Below the pieces are notes generated by a model, which searched no databases, had not been told where the DNA came from, and worked only from the letters and a program-made list of their open reading frames with translations. Shown here in pieces: positions 17,757-26,330 of a stretch of 52,176 bases of DNA (position 1 is the stretch's first letter; every line of letters begins with the position of its first letter). The position numbers were made by a program, and so were the translations under genes. This DNA comes from JACKBJ01 sp964549495 (GTDB lineage Bacteria > Chloroflexota > Anaerolineae > Epilineales > Epilineaceae), in assembly GCA_964549495.1 (NCBI GenBank), contig CAZJWJ010000032.1:1-52176 (forward strand). Reading direction: 5' to 3'.

Positions 17757-19364
17757 CTACATCCGGAAGATGCCGTAGCCATGCTGCGGCTGCGGCTGCG
17801 GCGCCGGCCCGTTGAGCGTGGCCGACAGGGCCAGCCCCAGGACCATGCGGCTCTCGGCGGGGTCGATGATGCCGTCGTCCCAGAGCCGAGCGGTGGCGTA
17901 GTAGGGGTCGCTCTCGCGGGCGTATTTGTCGAGGATGGGCTGCTTGAACTCGGCCTCCCGATCGGCCGGCAAGGGCCGCTTGCCGTCCTGGTTGACGGTC
18001 CACAGCACGGTCGCCGCCTGCTCGCCGCCCATCACGCTGATGCGGCTGCCGGGCCAGGTGAAGAGGAAGCGCGGGTCGTAGCCGCGGCCGACCATGGCGT
18101 AGTTGCCGGCCCCGTGCGAGGCCCCGATCATCAGGGTCACCCGGGGCACGTCGACGGTCGACACGGCGGTGACCATCTTGGCCCCGTCGCGCGCGATGCC
18201 GCCGTTCTCGTAGTCCTTACCGACCATGAAGCCGGCGATGTCCTGCAGGAAGACCAGGGGGATGCCGCGCTGGCCGCAGAGCTGGACGAAGTGGGCCGCC
18301 TTGCGGGCCGAGTCGGCGAAGAGCAGGCCGTTGTTGGCCACGATGCCCACCGGGATGCCCCAGATGTGGGCCAGGCCGCAGACGATGGTCGGCGCGTAGC
18401 GGGCCTTGAACTCGTCCATGCGCGAGCCGTCGACGATGCGCGCGATGATCTCGCGCACGTCGACGACCTGATGCGGGTCGGCCGGCAGGATGCCGTAGAG
18501 CTCCTCCGGATCGTAGGCCGGCGCCTCCGGCGTGGCCAGCTGCAGCCAGGGCCGCTTGTGCCGGTTCAAGCGGCCGACGGCCTGGCGCAAGATTTCCAGA
18601 GCATGCGGCTCGTCCTCGGCGAAGTGATCGGCCACTCCGGAAAGCCGCGTGTGCACGTCGGCCCCGCCCAGCTCCTCGGCGCTCACCTCGGCACCGGTGG
18701 CGGCCTTGACCAGGGGCGGGCCGCCCAGGAAGATGGTGCCGTTGCCCTTCACGATGACGGTCTCGTCGCTCATGGCCGGCACGTAGGCGCCGCCGGCGGT
18801 GCAGCTGCCCAAGACCGCCGCCAGCTGCGGAATCCCCAGCCCGCTCATCCGGGCCTGGTTGTAGAAGATTCTCCCGAAGTGGTCGCGATCCGGAAAGACC
18901 TCGTCCTGCAAGGGCAGGAAGGCGCCGCCCGAGTCGACCAGGTAGAGGCAGGGCAGCCGGTTCTGCTCGGCGATGGCCTGGGCGCGCAGGTGCTTCTTGA
19001 CCGTCAGCGGGTAGTAGGTGCCGCCCTTGACGGTCGGGTCGTTGGCCACGATCAGGCATTCGCTGCCCTGCACCCGCCCGATGCCGGTGACCATGCCAGC
19101 CCCCGGCGAGTCGTCGTCGTAGAGCCCGTAGGCCGCCAGCGGCGAGAGCTCGAGAAAGGGCGTGTCCGGATCGAGGATGGACTCGATTCGATCGCGCACC
19201 CGCAGCTTGCCGCGCGCCTCGTTGAGCTCGAGCGAGCGCGGGCTGCGCTCCTCGGCCACCACGCGCTGGCGTTCGCGCAGGGTCTCGACCAGCTGCCGCT
19301 GGTGCTCGGCATTGGCCCGAAAGTCGGCGCTGCCGGTTTGAAGATGGCTGGGAATGACGGACAT
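17757..19364 (-). CDS. Acyl-CoA carboxylase carboxyltransferase, methylcrotonyl-CoA carboxylase beta type
   Basis: The protein has 535 residues with paired N- and C-terminal crotonase-like halves. It transfers the carboxyl group from carboxybiotin to (probably) 3-methylcrotonyl-CoA. Motifs typical of MCC beta are present: GGTYYPLTVKKHLRAQ, LYLVDSGGAFLPLQ, GSCTAGGAYVPAMSDE, IFLGGPPLVKAATGE-like and FLQDIAGFMVGK. The IGASHGAGNYAM and LFTWPGSRISVMGG segments form the second oxyanion site. The start at 19364 (MSVIPSHL) has GGAG nearby; the frame is open further upstream but without typical family sequence. It is the first gene of a five-gene operon. The usual isovaleryl-CoA dehydrogenase is not in the window. 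Confidence 0.93.
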   Translation of the reverse strand: MSVIPSHLQTGSADFRANAEHQRQLVETLRERQRVVAEERSPRSLELNEARGKLRVRDRIESILDPDTPFLELSPLAAYGLYDDDSPGAGMVTGIGRVQGSECLIVANDPTVKGGTYYPLTVKKHLRAQAIAEQNRLPCLYLVDSGGAFLPLQDEVFPDRDHFGRIFYNQARMSGLGIPQLAAVLGSCTAGGAYVPAMSDETVIVKGNGTIFLGGPPLVKAATGAEVSAEELGGADVHTRLSGVADHFAEDEPHALEILRQAVGRLNRHKRPWLQLATPEAPAYDPEELYGILPADPHQVVDVREIIARIVDGSRMDEFKARYAPTIVCGLAHIWGIPVGIVANNGLLFADSARKAAHFVQLCGQRGIPLVFLQDIAGFMVGKDYENGGIARDGAKMVTAVSTVDVPRVTLMIGASHGAGNYAMVGRGYDPRFLFTWPGSRISVMGGEQAATVLWTVNQDGKRPLPADREAEFKQPILDKYARESDPYYATARLWDDGIIDPAESRMVLGLALSATLNGPAPQPQPQHGYGIFRM

Positions 19365-19620
19365 GATGCTCCGGCCTGATTTCTGGAAGAAGTCCCACGG
19401 CCCGAGCGGCGGGCCATACCCGCCGGCGGCGGGGCGGCCCGATGATATGCCGGCCCCGCGGTGCGGGCAACCGCGCGGATGTCCGATCGCGGCGTATCGA
19501 TCGTGGCCGCCGCGTGTTGAAACCCCTGACGCCCGGACCGGCACAGATGGAGGCATCCGCGCCAGATCCGCTCGGTCCGGGACCTGTACCTATCCGCAAC
19601 TCCAGGAGGAGGAATAGCCC

Positions 19621-21111
19621 GTGGACCAAGCATTCTTCAGCGATCTACTCTCGAACCTCGCCGGTTCGGCGACCATGGTATTGCTGGCGGTCGGTATTCT
19701 GATCGTCGGCTGGATCGTGGCCATCGTCGCCTCGGCCATCGTGCGAAACGTCCTGCGCCGAACGGGCCTGGACGAGCGACTCAATGCCATCGTCGACGAA
19801 GGGGATGGCGAGGGCAGCATCCAGATCGCTCAATGGGTGTCCAAGATCGTCTTCTGGCTGGTGATGCTCCTGGTGTTGGCCGGCCTCTTCGATTACTTCG
19901 AGGTCGGCGCGGCCGCGGCACCCTTGCAGAACCTGGTCGACACCGCGATGGGCTACATCCCGGGCTTGATCGCGGCCGGCGCGCTCTTGGTGGCGGCCTG
20001 GGTGGTGGCCAGCGTCGTTCGCTACCTGGTCATCCGCGCCGCCGACGCCAGCGACATCGACGAGCGACTCAGCCAGCAAGCGGACCTGGGTGAGCAGCCT
20101 CTGTCCGTCTCGAGTTCCCTGGCGACCGTCGCGTTCTGGCTGGCGTTCCTGATCTTCATCCCCGGAGTCCTGGCTCAGCTCGAGCTGCCCGGCTTGCAGA
20201 GCACGGTCAACCAGCTGGTCGATCCGGTGGTCGAGTTCATCCCTGGTCTGGTCGCGGCCGGAATCCTCTTGGTCGTCGGTTGGATCGCGGCGCGCATCGT
20301 CCGCCAGATCGTGACCAACATGCTGGTGGCGGCGGGCGTCGACCAGGTCGGCGAGCGCGTCGGCATGACCTCGCAGCGGACGCTCTCGGGCCTGGCCGGC
20401 ACCATCGCCTACGCCTTCGTGCTGATCCCCTTCGCCATCGAGGCGCTCAACAAGGCCGGCTTCGCCAGCGGACCGGCGACCGAGATGCTCCAGGGCGTGA
20501 TGACCGCCATCCCCAACCTGATCGGTGCGGCCATCCTGCTGGCCGTGGCCTACTTCGTCGGCACCTTCGTCGCCGATCTGGTGGCCAGCATCTTGGAGAA
20601 CGTCGGGCTCAACCGCATGCCGGCCAAGCTCGGATTGGCGGACGGTCCGGCCGAAGGGGCGCGCAAGCCCTCGGAGATGGTCGGCTACGTGACGCTCGTC
20701 GCGATCATGTTGTTCGCGGCGTCGGCCGCCGCCAGCTTGCTCGGATTCGATACGCTCGTGACCGCCATCGAAGCCGTGATCGCACTCGGTGGTCAGGTTC
20801 TGCTTGCCATCGCCATTCTGGTACTGGGAATCTACCTGTCCAACATCGCACGGGATGTCATCAAGAGTTCGACCGGAGAAGGTTCCGAACTCTTCGCGAC
20901 GGCGGCGCGCTGGGCCATCCTACTGATTTCCGGCGCCATGGCCCTCGGCCAGATCGATCAAGGTGGCGAGATCATCCAGATCGCGTTCGCGGCCTTGGTG
21001 TACGCGATCGCCGCAGGAGCAGCCCTGGCGGCAGGCTTGGCCTTCGGCCTCGGCGGTCGTGGTGTGGCCGGCGATCGGTTGAAGGGCTGGCTCAGCCAAC
21101 GAGGCGATTGA
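19621..21111 (+). CDS. CmpX-like multi-helix membrane protein (mechanosensitive-channel TM_helix repeats)
   Basis: The protein has 496 residues. The start is a GTG at 19621 preceded by AGGAGGAGGA, a very strong ribosome site. The sequence contains at least five copies of a conserved helix pair like that in the MscS-associated TM_helix family: FIPGLVAAGILLVVGWIAA, YIPGLIAAGALLVAAWVVA, IPNLIGAAILLAVAYFVG. Each copy is followed by a polar Arg/Asp/Glu segment such as DERLSQQADLG. No canonical MscS beta-domain is seen, so it resembles CmpX-type proteins proposed to sense membrane tension. The gene stands alone between a divergent operon and a convergent one. Confidence 0.85.
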   Translation: MDQAFFSDLLSNLAGSATMVLLAVGILIVGWIVAIVASAIVRNVLRRTGLDERLNAIVDEGDGEGSIQIAQWVSKIVFWLVMLLVLAGLFDYFEVGAAAAPLQNLVDTAMGYIPGLIAAGALLVAAWVVASVVRYLVIRAADASDIDERLSQQADLGEQPLSVSSSLATVAFWLAFLIFIPGVLAQLELPGLQSTVNQLVDPVVEFIPGLVAAGILLVVGWIAARIVRQIVTNMLVAAGVDQVGERVGMTSQRTLSGLAGTIAYAFVLIPFAIEALNKAGFASGPATEMLQGVMTAIPNLIGAAILLAVAYFVGTFVADLVASILENVGLNRMPAKLGLADGPAEGARKPSEMVGYVTLVAIMLFAASAAASLLGFDTLVTAIEAVIALGGQVLLAIAILVLGIYLSNIARDVIKSSTGEGSELFATAARWAILLISGAMALGQIDQGGEIIQIAFAALVYAIAAGAALAAGLAFGLGGRGVAGDRLKGWLSQRGD

Positions 21112-21145
21112 GCCTCGGCCGATCGGCATCGGCAAGACGGGAAAT

Positions 21146-21178
21146 CGAGGGGCGACTCCAAACGGGGGGCGCCCCTCG
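21146..21178. terminator. Hairpin between convergent genes
   Basis: CGAGGGGCG (21146-21154) pairs with CGCCCCTCG (21170-21178) around a 15-base loop. It lies between the convergent ends at 21111 and 21284 and could serve both. No U-tract follows. Confidence 0.45.
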
Positions 21179-21283
21179 GTCACTCCTCGCGGGACATGAC
21201 TGGAGCGTTCACCTACCGGCAACCGAGCCCACGCGACGAGCTAGAGCATCGTTCCGCGCGCGAATCGGGCACCCGACCTCGAC

Positions 21284-22135
21284 TCAGGCCGATTCGATGC
21301 CGTCCAGAAACTCGAGGATCTCTGCGGCCACCCGCTCCGGATCCTCCAGCGGCAGCAGATGTCCCAAACCCGGTAGGTCGACGAAGCGCGCCCCCGGCTG
21401 GAGTCGCTGCCACTTCTGCCAGCTCCCGTGCCGGATGGTGTCCGTGTCGGCGCCGCGCAGGGCCAGGGTGGGCGGGGTCAGGCGGGGCAGGACGCGCCAG
21501 ATGTCGGTGGGGGGGGTGGCGTAGATGTGGGCTTCCCAGTCGCGGGGGCAGGCCAGCGTGAAACCCCCGCCGGAGGGATCCGCGACCAGGCCGTGCTCGA
21601 CATAATCTTGGAGGATGGGGTCCGGGATCCGTTCGAAGACCGGCTTGGGCCGGAAGTGCTCGAAGGCAGCCTGGCGGCTAGGCCAGCGGTCGCGGCGTTG
21701 GCGGGCCGAGCGGACCAAGGGGATGCGCTCGGCGACCTCGGAGAGGCCCAACTCGAACAGGCGCAGGAAGACGGGGGGCAGCAGGACCGGCTCGATGAGC
21801 ACCAGGGCGCGGAAGCGCTCGGGGCGGTGGAGGGCGGCGTACATGGTGGCCACGCCGCCAAGCGAATGGCCGACGCCGATCACCGGCTCCTCGCCGAGGG
21901 CGTCGAGCGCGGCCAAGAGGTCCGTGCCCAGCGGATGCCAGGTCTTCATGGCCTCCGGATCCGTGCCGGGCCAGAAGGGGCGGGCCGGGTGGGCCAGCAC
22001 GCGGTAGCGGCCGGTCAGCTGCTCGGCCAGGGCGCGGTAGCAACCCGGGGGGTAGCTGTTGGCGTGCGCGATGTGGAGCAGCGGTCCGCTGCCGCCGAAG
22101 TCCAAGGGCGGCGCTTGGGTGGGCTCTAGGCTCAC
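21284..22135 (-). CDS. Alpha/beta hydrolase
   Basis: The protein has 283 residues from GTG 22135, which overlaps the stop of the upstream regulator gene (GTGA). The alpha/beta-hydrolase core is clear: LHIAHANSYPPGCY (oxyanion strand), the nucleophile elbow GVGHSLGG with Ser as catalytic residue (about 95), VLIEPVLLPP, LALRGADTDTI (acid region) and a C-terminal GLGHLLPLEDPE with the catalytic His. A lid-like insertion sits at about 130-200. The substrate is unknown. It may be an esterase or lipase-like enzyme acting on membrane lipids, given the neighbouring cdsA. Confidence 0.88.
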   Translation of the reverse strand: MSLEPTQAPPLDFGGSGPLLHIAHANSYPPGCYRALAEQLTGRYRVLAHPARPFWPGTDPEAMKTWHPLGTDLLAALDALGEEPVIGVGHSLGGVATMYAALHRPERFRALVLIEPVLLPPVFLRLFELGLSEVAERIPLVRSARQRRDRWPSRQAAFEHFRPKPVFERIPDPILQDYVEHGLVADPSGGGFTLACPRDWEAHIYATPPTDIWRVLPRLTPPTLALRGADTDTIRHGSWQKWQRLQPGARFVDLPGLGHLLPLEDPERVAAEILEFLDGIESA

Positions 22136-24030
22136 GATGCCGGCTCCTCGTTCTCGGGCTCCATGGTGGCCAGCTGGCCGGCCAGCGCGTCGATGGCCAC
22201 GCGCTGCTTGCGGTAGAGGTCCGACTCGCTCATCGACAGGCGCTGGGCGATGTCGCGTACCTTCAGGCCGCGCACGAACTTGAGCTCCAGGATGTTGTAG
22301 ATCAGCCACTGGGCATTGGTCATGCTGCGCTCGCCTTCCGGCCGGAGTTGCTCGAGAGCCCGATCGAGCACGTCGCGCATGGCCTTGGCGCTGTTGTGAT
22401 CGTAGCGGTCCAGGGCATCGCGGGCTACCTCGAGGCCCAAGAGCGGGCTCTCGGTGAGCTTGGGTCCGCCCCAGTAATGCGAGAGCGCGTCCTTGACCCA
22501 GCTGCCGAACTCCGGGTCCTCGACCAGGGGGGCTTCCAGCGAGCCGATGGGCTCGCCCTTGCCACCTTGCTCCAGGGCGCCGCGGAGGCGCTGGATGCCG
22601 GCCAATTCCGGCTCCAGCTCGCGCAGGCTGGCGATCACGCGCTCCTGGATCACCCGATCCTCCAGAGCCTTTTCGGCGCTTTCGATCAGGGAGCGGAAGT
22701 CGCCGTCCTCCGCCGGGTCCAGGTCCCGGCCCGGATCCTCCAGGGCTAGCAGGCCGAGGGTGGCCCCGCCTCCGGGCGGGCGCAGCGTGTGGACCCAGAA
22801 GCCCTCGACCACCGCAAAGGTCGCATCGCGGGTCAGGGTTTCCAGGCGCCGGGCGTCCAGGGCCTCCAGCAGCGCCGCCGTGCGCTCGCCGTCGCCGGTG
22901 AAGACCTCGCTGCGCGGCCGGCCGCCCTCGAAGACCACCACGCAGCCCGTGGCCACGCGCAGGCGGTCGCACATCGCGGCCAGGATGTTCTCGAGCAGCT
23001 GCGACAAGTCCTCGTTGGTCACCAGGCGCTCGTCCAGGCGCCGCAGCCAGATCGCGTCGCGGGCCGCGTCGCCGTAGATCAAGCGGTCGACCAGGGGCTT
23101 GAGGGCCCGCACCATCAGCTGGTAGCTGACGATGCCGAAGACCGTCATCAGCATGAAGAGGACGTCCCGCGGCAGGCCCAGGCTGTCCTGCAGGCGCCGG
23201 GGCACCAGCTGGATGGTGGCCAGGACGAATCCGCCCAGGATGGGGGCCTGGATCAGGTACTTGACCAGCTCGCGCTTGACCGCCCGGTCGGGGATGATCG
23301 CGCCCTGGTAGGCCACGCTGTAGGCGACGATCAACATCATCGCGGCCGTGGCCAGGTTGACCGAGCCCACCAGCATGCCGAAGGCCAGGGGCCGGCTGGA
23401 GAGCGCCGACCCGCCCAGGCTGAGCCAGGGGAAGGTGGCCAAAGGCGCGATGGTGCTGACCAAGAGATAGCTCATGCGGCGGTGCGAGCGGCCGGTCAAG
23501 GTGCGGCCCCGGGCCCGCCAGAGGTTCCTGGCGCCCCAGGCGGTCAGGACCAGATAGGCCAGCGCGAAGAGCCCAAAGAGGGGCCCGGGGCTCAGGTGGA
23601 CGCTACCGGGCTGGCCGACCGGCGGGCCGACCAAGGTCTCCGCGAAGAGGGCCGCCAGGGCCGCGGCCAGGGCCGCCAGGTAGGCCAGCGGCAAGATCAG
23701 CCGCCGTCGCCGCGAGCGGTCGCCCGTGGTGTGCAGCAGACGATCGCTGAAGTGCAGGAAGACGGCCGGCATGGCCGCGATGCCCAACCATTGGAAGCGC
23801 AGCCAGAAGGCGGCCTCCGCGCGCTCGGCCGGCATGCGGGTCGTGGTCAAGAAGACGTCGCCGACGAAGACCAGCGCCACCAGCGCCAAGAGGCCGACGA
23901 AGGCCCGAGCCACCGCGCTGCGAAAATTGTAGACGAAGAGGTAGGCCGCCAGGCTGAAGGCCACCAGTACCGTCAGGCTGGACAAGACGATGTTGAGCCG
24001 CGCCACCGCCGTGTCGAGCAGGGCTTCCAT
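22132..24030 (-). CDS. 7TM-GAF-HTH membrane regulator
   Basis: The protein has 632 residues. The N-terminal part (about 1-290) has eight or so hydrophobic helices resembling the histidine-kinase N-terminal 7TM region (VAFSLAAYLFVYN, WLGIAAMPAVFLHFSDRLL, LATAAMMLIVAYSVAYQG). A GAF-like domain follows (about 335-460, NILAAMCDRLRVATGCVVVF). Then comes a helical stretch, and a C-terminal winged or sigma-like helix-turn-helix (about 570-625, MTNAQWLIYNILELKFVRG and VRDIAQRLSMSESDLYRKQR). No kinase or HATPase motif is present. It therefore appears to be a membrane-bound one-component transcription factor. It sits at the end of the rpsB-cdsA operon, 21 bases after cdsA, and overlaps the hydrolase gene. 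Confidence 0.82.
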   Translation of the reverse strand: MEALLDTAVARLNIVLSSLTVLVAFSLAAYLFVYNFRSAVARAFVGLLALVALVFVGDVFLTTTRMPAERAEAAFWLRFQWLGIAAMPAVFLHFSDRLLHTTGDRSRRRRLILPLAYLAALAAALAALFAETLVGPPVGQPGSVHLSPGPLFGLFALAYLVLTAWGARNLWRARGRTLTGRSHRRMSYLLVSTIAPLATFPWLSLGGSALSSRPLAFGMLVGSVNLATAAMMLIVAYSVAYQGAIIPDRAVKRELVKYLIQAPILGGFVLATIQLVPRRLQDSLGLPRDVLFMLMTVFGIVSYQLMVRALKPLVDRLIYGDAARDAIWLRRLDERLVTNEDLSQLLENILAAMCDRLRVATGCVVVFEGGRPRSEVFTGDGERTAALLEALDARRLETLTRDATFAVVEGFWVHTLRPPGGGATLGLLALEDPGRDLDPAEDGDFRSLIESAEKALEDRVIQERVIASLRELEPELAGIQRLRGALEQGGKGEPIGSLEAPLVEDPEFGSWVKDALSHYWGGPKLTESPLLGLEVARDALDRYDHNSAKAMRDVLDRALEQLRPEGERSMTNAQWLIYNILELKFVRGLKVRDIAQRLSMSESDLYRKQRVAIDALAGQLATMEPENEEPAS

Positions 24031-24051
24031 CGCGAAGAGCTCCCCCGAAAC

Positions 24052-24870
24052 CTAGGCGCCCAGCCAGCGGGCGACCAGGTAGACCAGGGGGGCGGTGAAC
24101 ATCAGGCTGTCGAGGCGATCCAGCACGCCGCCGTGACCGGGGATCAAACGCCCCGTGTCCTTGACGCCGGCCTGGCGCTTGAGCACCGACAGCGAGAGAT
24201 CGCCGGTGGGCGCCAGGATCGAGATGCCCAGCGCCAACCCGACCCGCGGCCATAGCGGCAGCTGGGACAGGGGGGCCAGGGGGCCGCCGATCTCCGGCAG
24301 GATCAGCGCCACCAGCAGGCAGGCCAGGCTGCCGGCGATGGCGCCCTCCAGGGTCTTCTTGGGGCTGATGGTCGGTGACAGGGGCCGGCGGCCGACCAGC
24401 CGGCCGCCGACATAGGCGCCCGAATCGTTGGCCCAGATCATCATCAGGTGCAGGAGTAGCCAGGCCCGGCCAAGCTCCGGCGCGCCCAGGCCGCGCAGAC
24501 CGGCCAAGAAGCCGAGCAAACAGCCCAGGTAGACCGGATGGGCCAGCGTGGAGAGCCAATCCGTCGTCGATCGACGTTCGGCATCGCGTCGCATCTGCCA
24601 GACGAAGCCGGCCACCGTGCCCAGCACGATCACGGCCGCCAGCAGCGCAGCGTCATGGCCAAGGGCCAAGAGCAGCGTGAGGACAGGTGCCAGAATCAGA
24701 CCGATGGGGCCGGCCGGCCGGCGACCGCTCGCGCGATCCATGTCGTAGGCCTCGTCGACCGCCAGCAGCGAGACGAGGGTCACCGCGCCGATCCACCAAC
24801 CGGCATCCAGGAAGGCCAGCACGAGCAGCAGCGTCACGACCACCGCTCCGCTGAGGATGCGCGTTACCAT
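24052..24870 (-). CDS. cdsA: Phosphatidate cytidylyltransferase
   Basis: CdsA makes CDP-diacylglycerol from CTP and phosphatidate at the inner membrane, the entry to phospholipid head-group synthesis. It has 272 residues with about eight hydrophobic helices. The family signature is intact near the C-terminus: SVLKRQAGVKDTGRLIPGHG then GVLDRLDS. The MMIWANDSGAYVGGRLVGRRPLSPTISPKKT segment is also conserved. It follows uppS at a 39-base distance, as in many bacteria. Confidence 0.94.
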   Translation of the reverse strand: MVTRILSGAVVVTLLLVLAFLDAGWWIGAVTLVSLLAVDEAYDMDRASGRRPAGPIGLILAPVLTLLLALGHDAALLAAVIVLGTVAGFVWQMRRDAERRSTTDWLSTLAHPVYLGCLLGFLAGLRGLGAPELGRAWLLLHLMMIWANDSGAYVGGRLVGRRPLSPTISPKKTLEGAIAGSLACLLVALILPEIGGPLAPLSQLPLWPRVGLALGISILAPTGDLSLSVLKRQAGVKDTGRLIPGHGGVLDRLDSLMFTAPLVYLVARWLGA

Positions 24871-24909
24871 GCGTAGCGACTGCCCAGGGGTCGGGCCGAG
24901 CCAGCCGGC

Positions 24910-25707
24910 TCAGCCGAGGGGGGCTCGGCCGCCGAGCGGGGCGCCGGCCGAGCTGGTCTCGGTCGCGGCATGGCCCTTCTCCGGGCGCGCGCCGAATCGC
25001 CGCTCCCGACCGGCATAGCTCTCGATGGCGTCGATCAGGCAGTCCCGATCATAATCCGGCCAGAGCACCGCCGTCGGGAAGATCTCGGCGTAGGCGCTCT
25101 GCCACAGCAGGAAGTTGCTCAGGCGCAGCTCGCCGCTGGTGCGGATCAAGAGGTCCGGATCCGGCAGCCCGGTCGTTTCCAGGCGCGCCTCGATCGTCGA
25201 TTCGTCGATCTGCTCGGCCGGGATGCCTTCCTCGACGATGCGCCGAAGCGCGCGCACGATCTCTGCACGAGCGCCGTAGTTGAAGGCCACCGAAAGGGTC
25301 AAGCGATCGTTGCGCTCCGTCCGCGCCACCGCGCCGGCGATGGCCTCCTGCAGATGCCCGGGCACCTGATCGAGCCAGCCGACGTGGCGGATGCGCACGC
25401 CGGCCTGGTCCAGCTCGTCCAGCTGTCGCTCGATGACCTCTTCGAGCAGGAACATCAGCCCCCGCACCTCGTGGGCGGGGCGCTTCCAGTTCTCGGTCGA
25501 GAAGGCGTAGATGGTCAGGTAGGGGATCTCGAACTCGATGCAGGCCTCGATCATCCGCCGCAGGGCCTTGGTGCCGGCGCGATGGCCGGCCAGCCGCGGC
25601 AGCCCGCGAGCCTTGGCCCAGCGACCATTGCCGTCCATGATGACGGCGATGTGCCGCGGCCGGCGCGCGGGCTCCACCTCGAGCACTCGAGCTGGGAGAT
25701 CGGCCAT
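24910..25707 (-). CDS. uppS: Undecaprenyl diphosphate synthase (isoprenyl transferase)
   Basis: This cis-prenyltransferase condenses isopentenyl diphosphate onto farnesyl diphosphate, giving the lipid carrier for cell-wall sugars. It has 265 residues. HIAVIMDGNGRWAK contains the catalytic Asp25, GHRAGTKALRR and YAFSTENWKRP follow, and DLLIRTSGELRLSNFLLWQ with YAEIF completes the signature. The Ala/Gly-rich tail after about residue 245 is unusual but probably only a low-complexity extension. The start is nine bases downstream of the frr stop. Confidence 0.95.
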   Translation of the reverse strand: MADLPARVLEVEPARRPRHIAVIMDGNGRWAKARGLPRLAGHRAGTKALRRMIEACIEFEIPYLTIYAFSTENWKRPAHEVRGLMFLLEEVIERQLDELDQAGVRIRHVGWLDQVPGHLQEAIAGAVARTERNDRLTLSVAFNYGARAEIVRALRRIVEEGIPAEQIDESTIEARLETTGLPDPDLLIRTSGELRLSNFLLWQSAYAEIFPTAVLWPDYDRDCLIDAIESYAGRERRFGARPEKGHAATETSSAGAPLGGRAPLG

Positions 25708-25716
25708 GACGACGGC

Positions 25717-26274
25717 TCAGACCTCCCGGATCTCGGCGAGCTTGCGCTCGAGATGTTGGTCGATCTCGGCCACGTACTTGTCGGTCTGCTTCTGCACCTC
25801 TTCCTTGAGCCCGTAGAGCCGGTCCTCCGGCAGGTCCAAGGGATCCAGGTGATGCAGCGTGTCGCGGCGCACGTTGCGCACCGCCACGCGGGCCTCCTCG
25901 GCCCGTGCCGAGACCACCTTGGCCAATTCCTCGCGCCGCTCCTCGGTCAGGGCCGGGATGGGCAGGCGGATCAGCTGACCGTCGTTGCCGGGCGTCAGGC
26001 CCAGGTCGCTGGCCAGGATGGCCTTCTCGATGTTGGCCAGGGCGCTCTGATCCCAGGGGCGGATGGTGATCAGGCGCGGCTCGGGCGCCGAGATGGTGGC
26101 CATCTGGTTCAAGGGCGTCGGCGCGCCGTAGTAGTCGACCACCAGGCGGTCGACCAGGTTGGTCGAGGCCCGTCCGGTGCGGTAGCCGGCCAGATCGTGA
26201 TCGAGCGACTCTACGGCCCCGTGCATGCGATGCTTGGCATCGGCCATCAGGGCCTCGGGGGTTTGTACGGTCAT
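25717..26274 (-). CDS. frr: Ribosome recycling factor
   Basis: RRF splits post-termination ribosomes together with EF-G. The 185-residue length is the family standard. The start at 26274 (MTVQTPEAL) is preceded by GAGGAGAT. Landmarks are GYRTGRASTNLVDRLVVDYYG, PLNQMATISAPEPRLITIRPWD, IEKAILASDLGLTPGNDG and IRLPIPALTEERREEL. The C-terminal LKEEVQKQTDKYVAEIDQ is typical. Confidence 0.96.
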   Translation of the reverse strand: MTVQTPEALMADAKHRMHGAVESLDHDLAGYRTGRASTNLVDRLVVDYYGAPTPLNQMATISAPEPRLITIRPWDQSALANIEKAILASDLGLTPGNDGQLIRLPIPALTEERREELAKVVSARAEEARVAVRNVRRDTLHHLDPLDLPEDRLYGLKEEVQKQTDKYVAEIDQHLERKLAEIREV

Positions 26275-26330
26275 CGCGGGATCTCCTCGCTGGGCTGCCG
26301 CCGGCTTGCGGCTGGATGCGACGGCGGACT

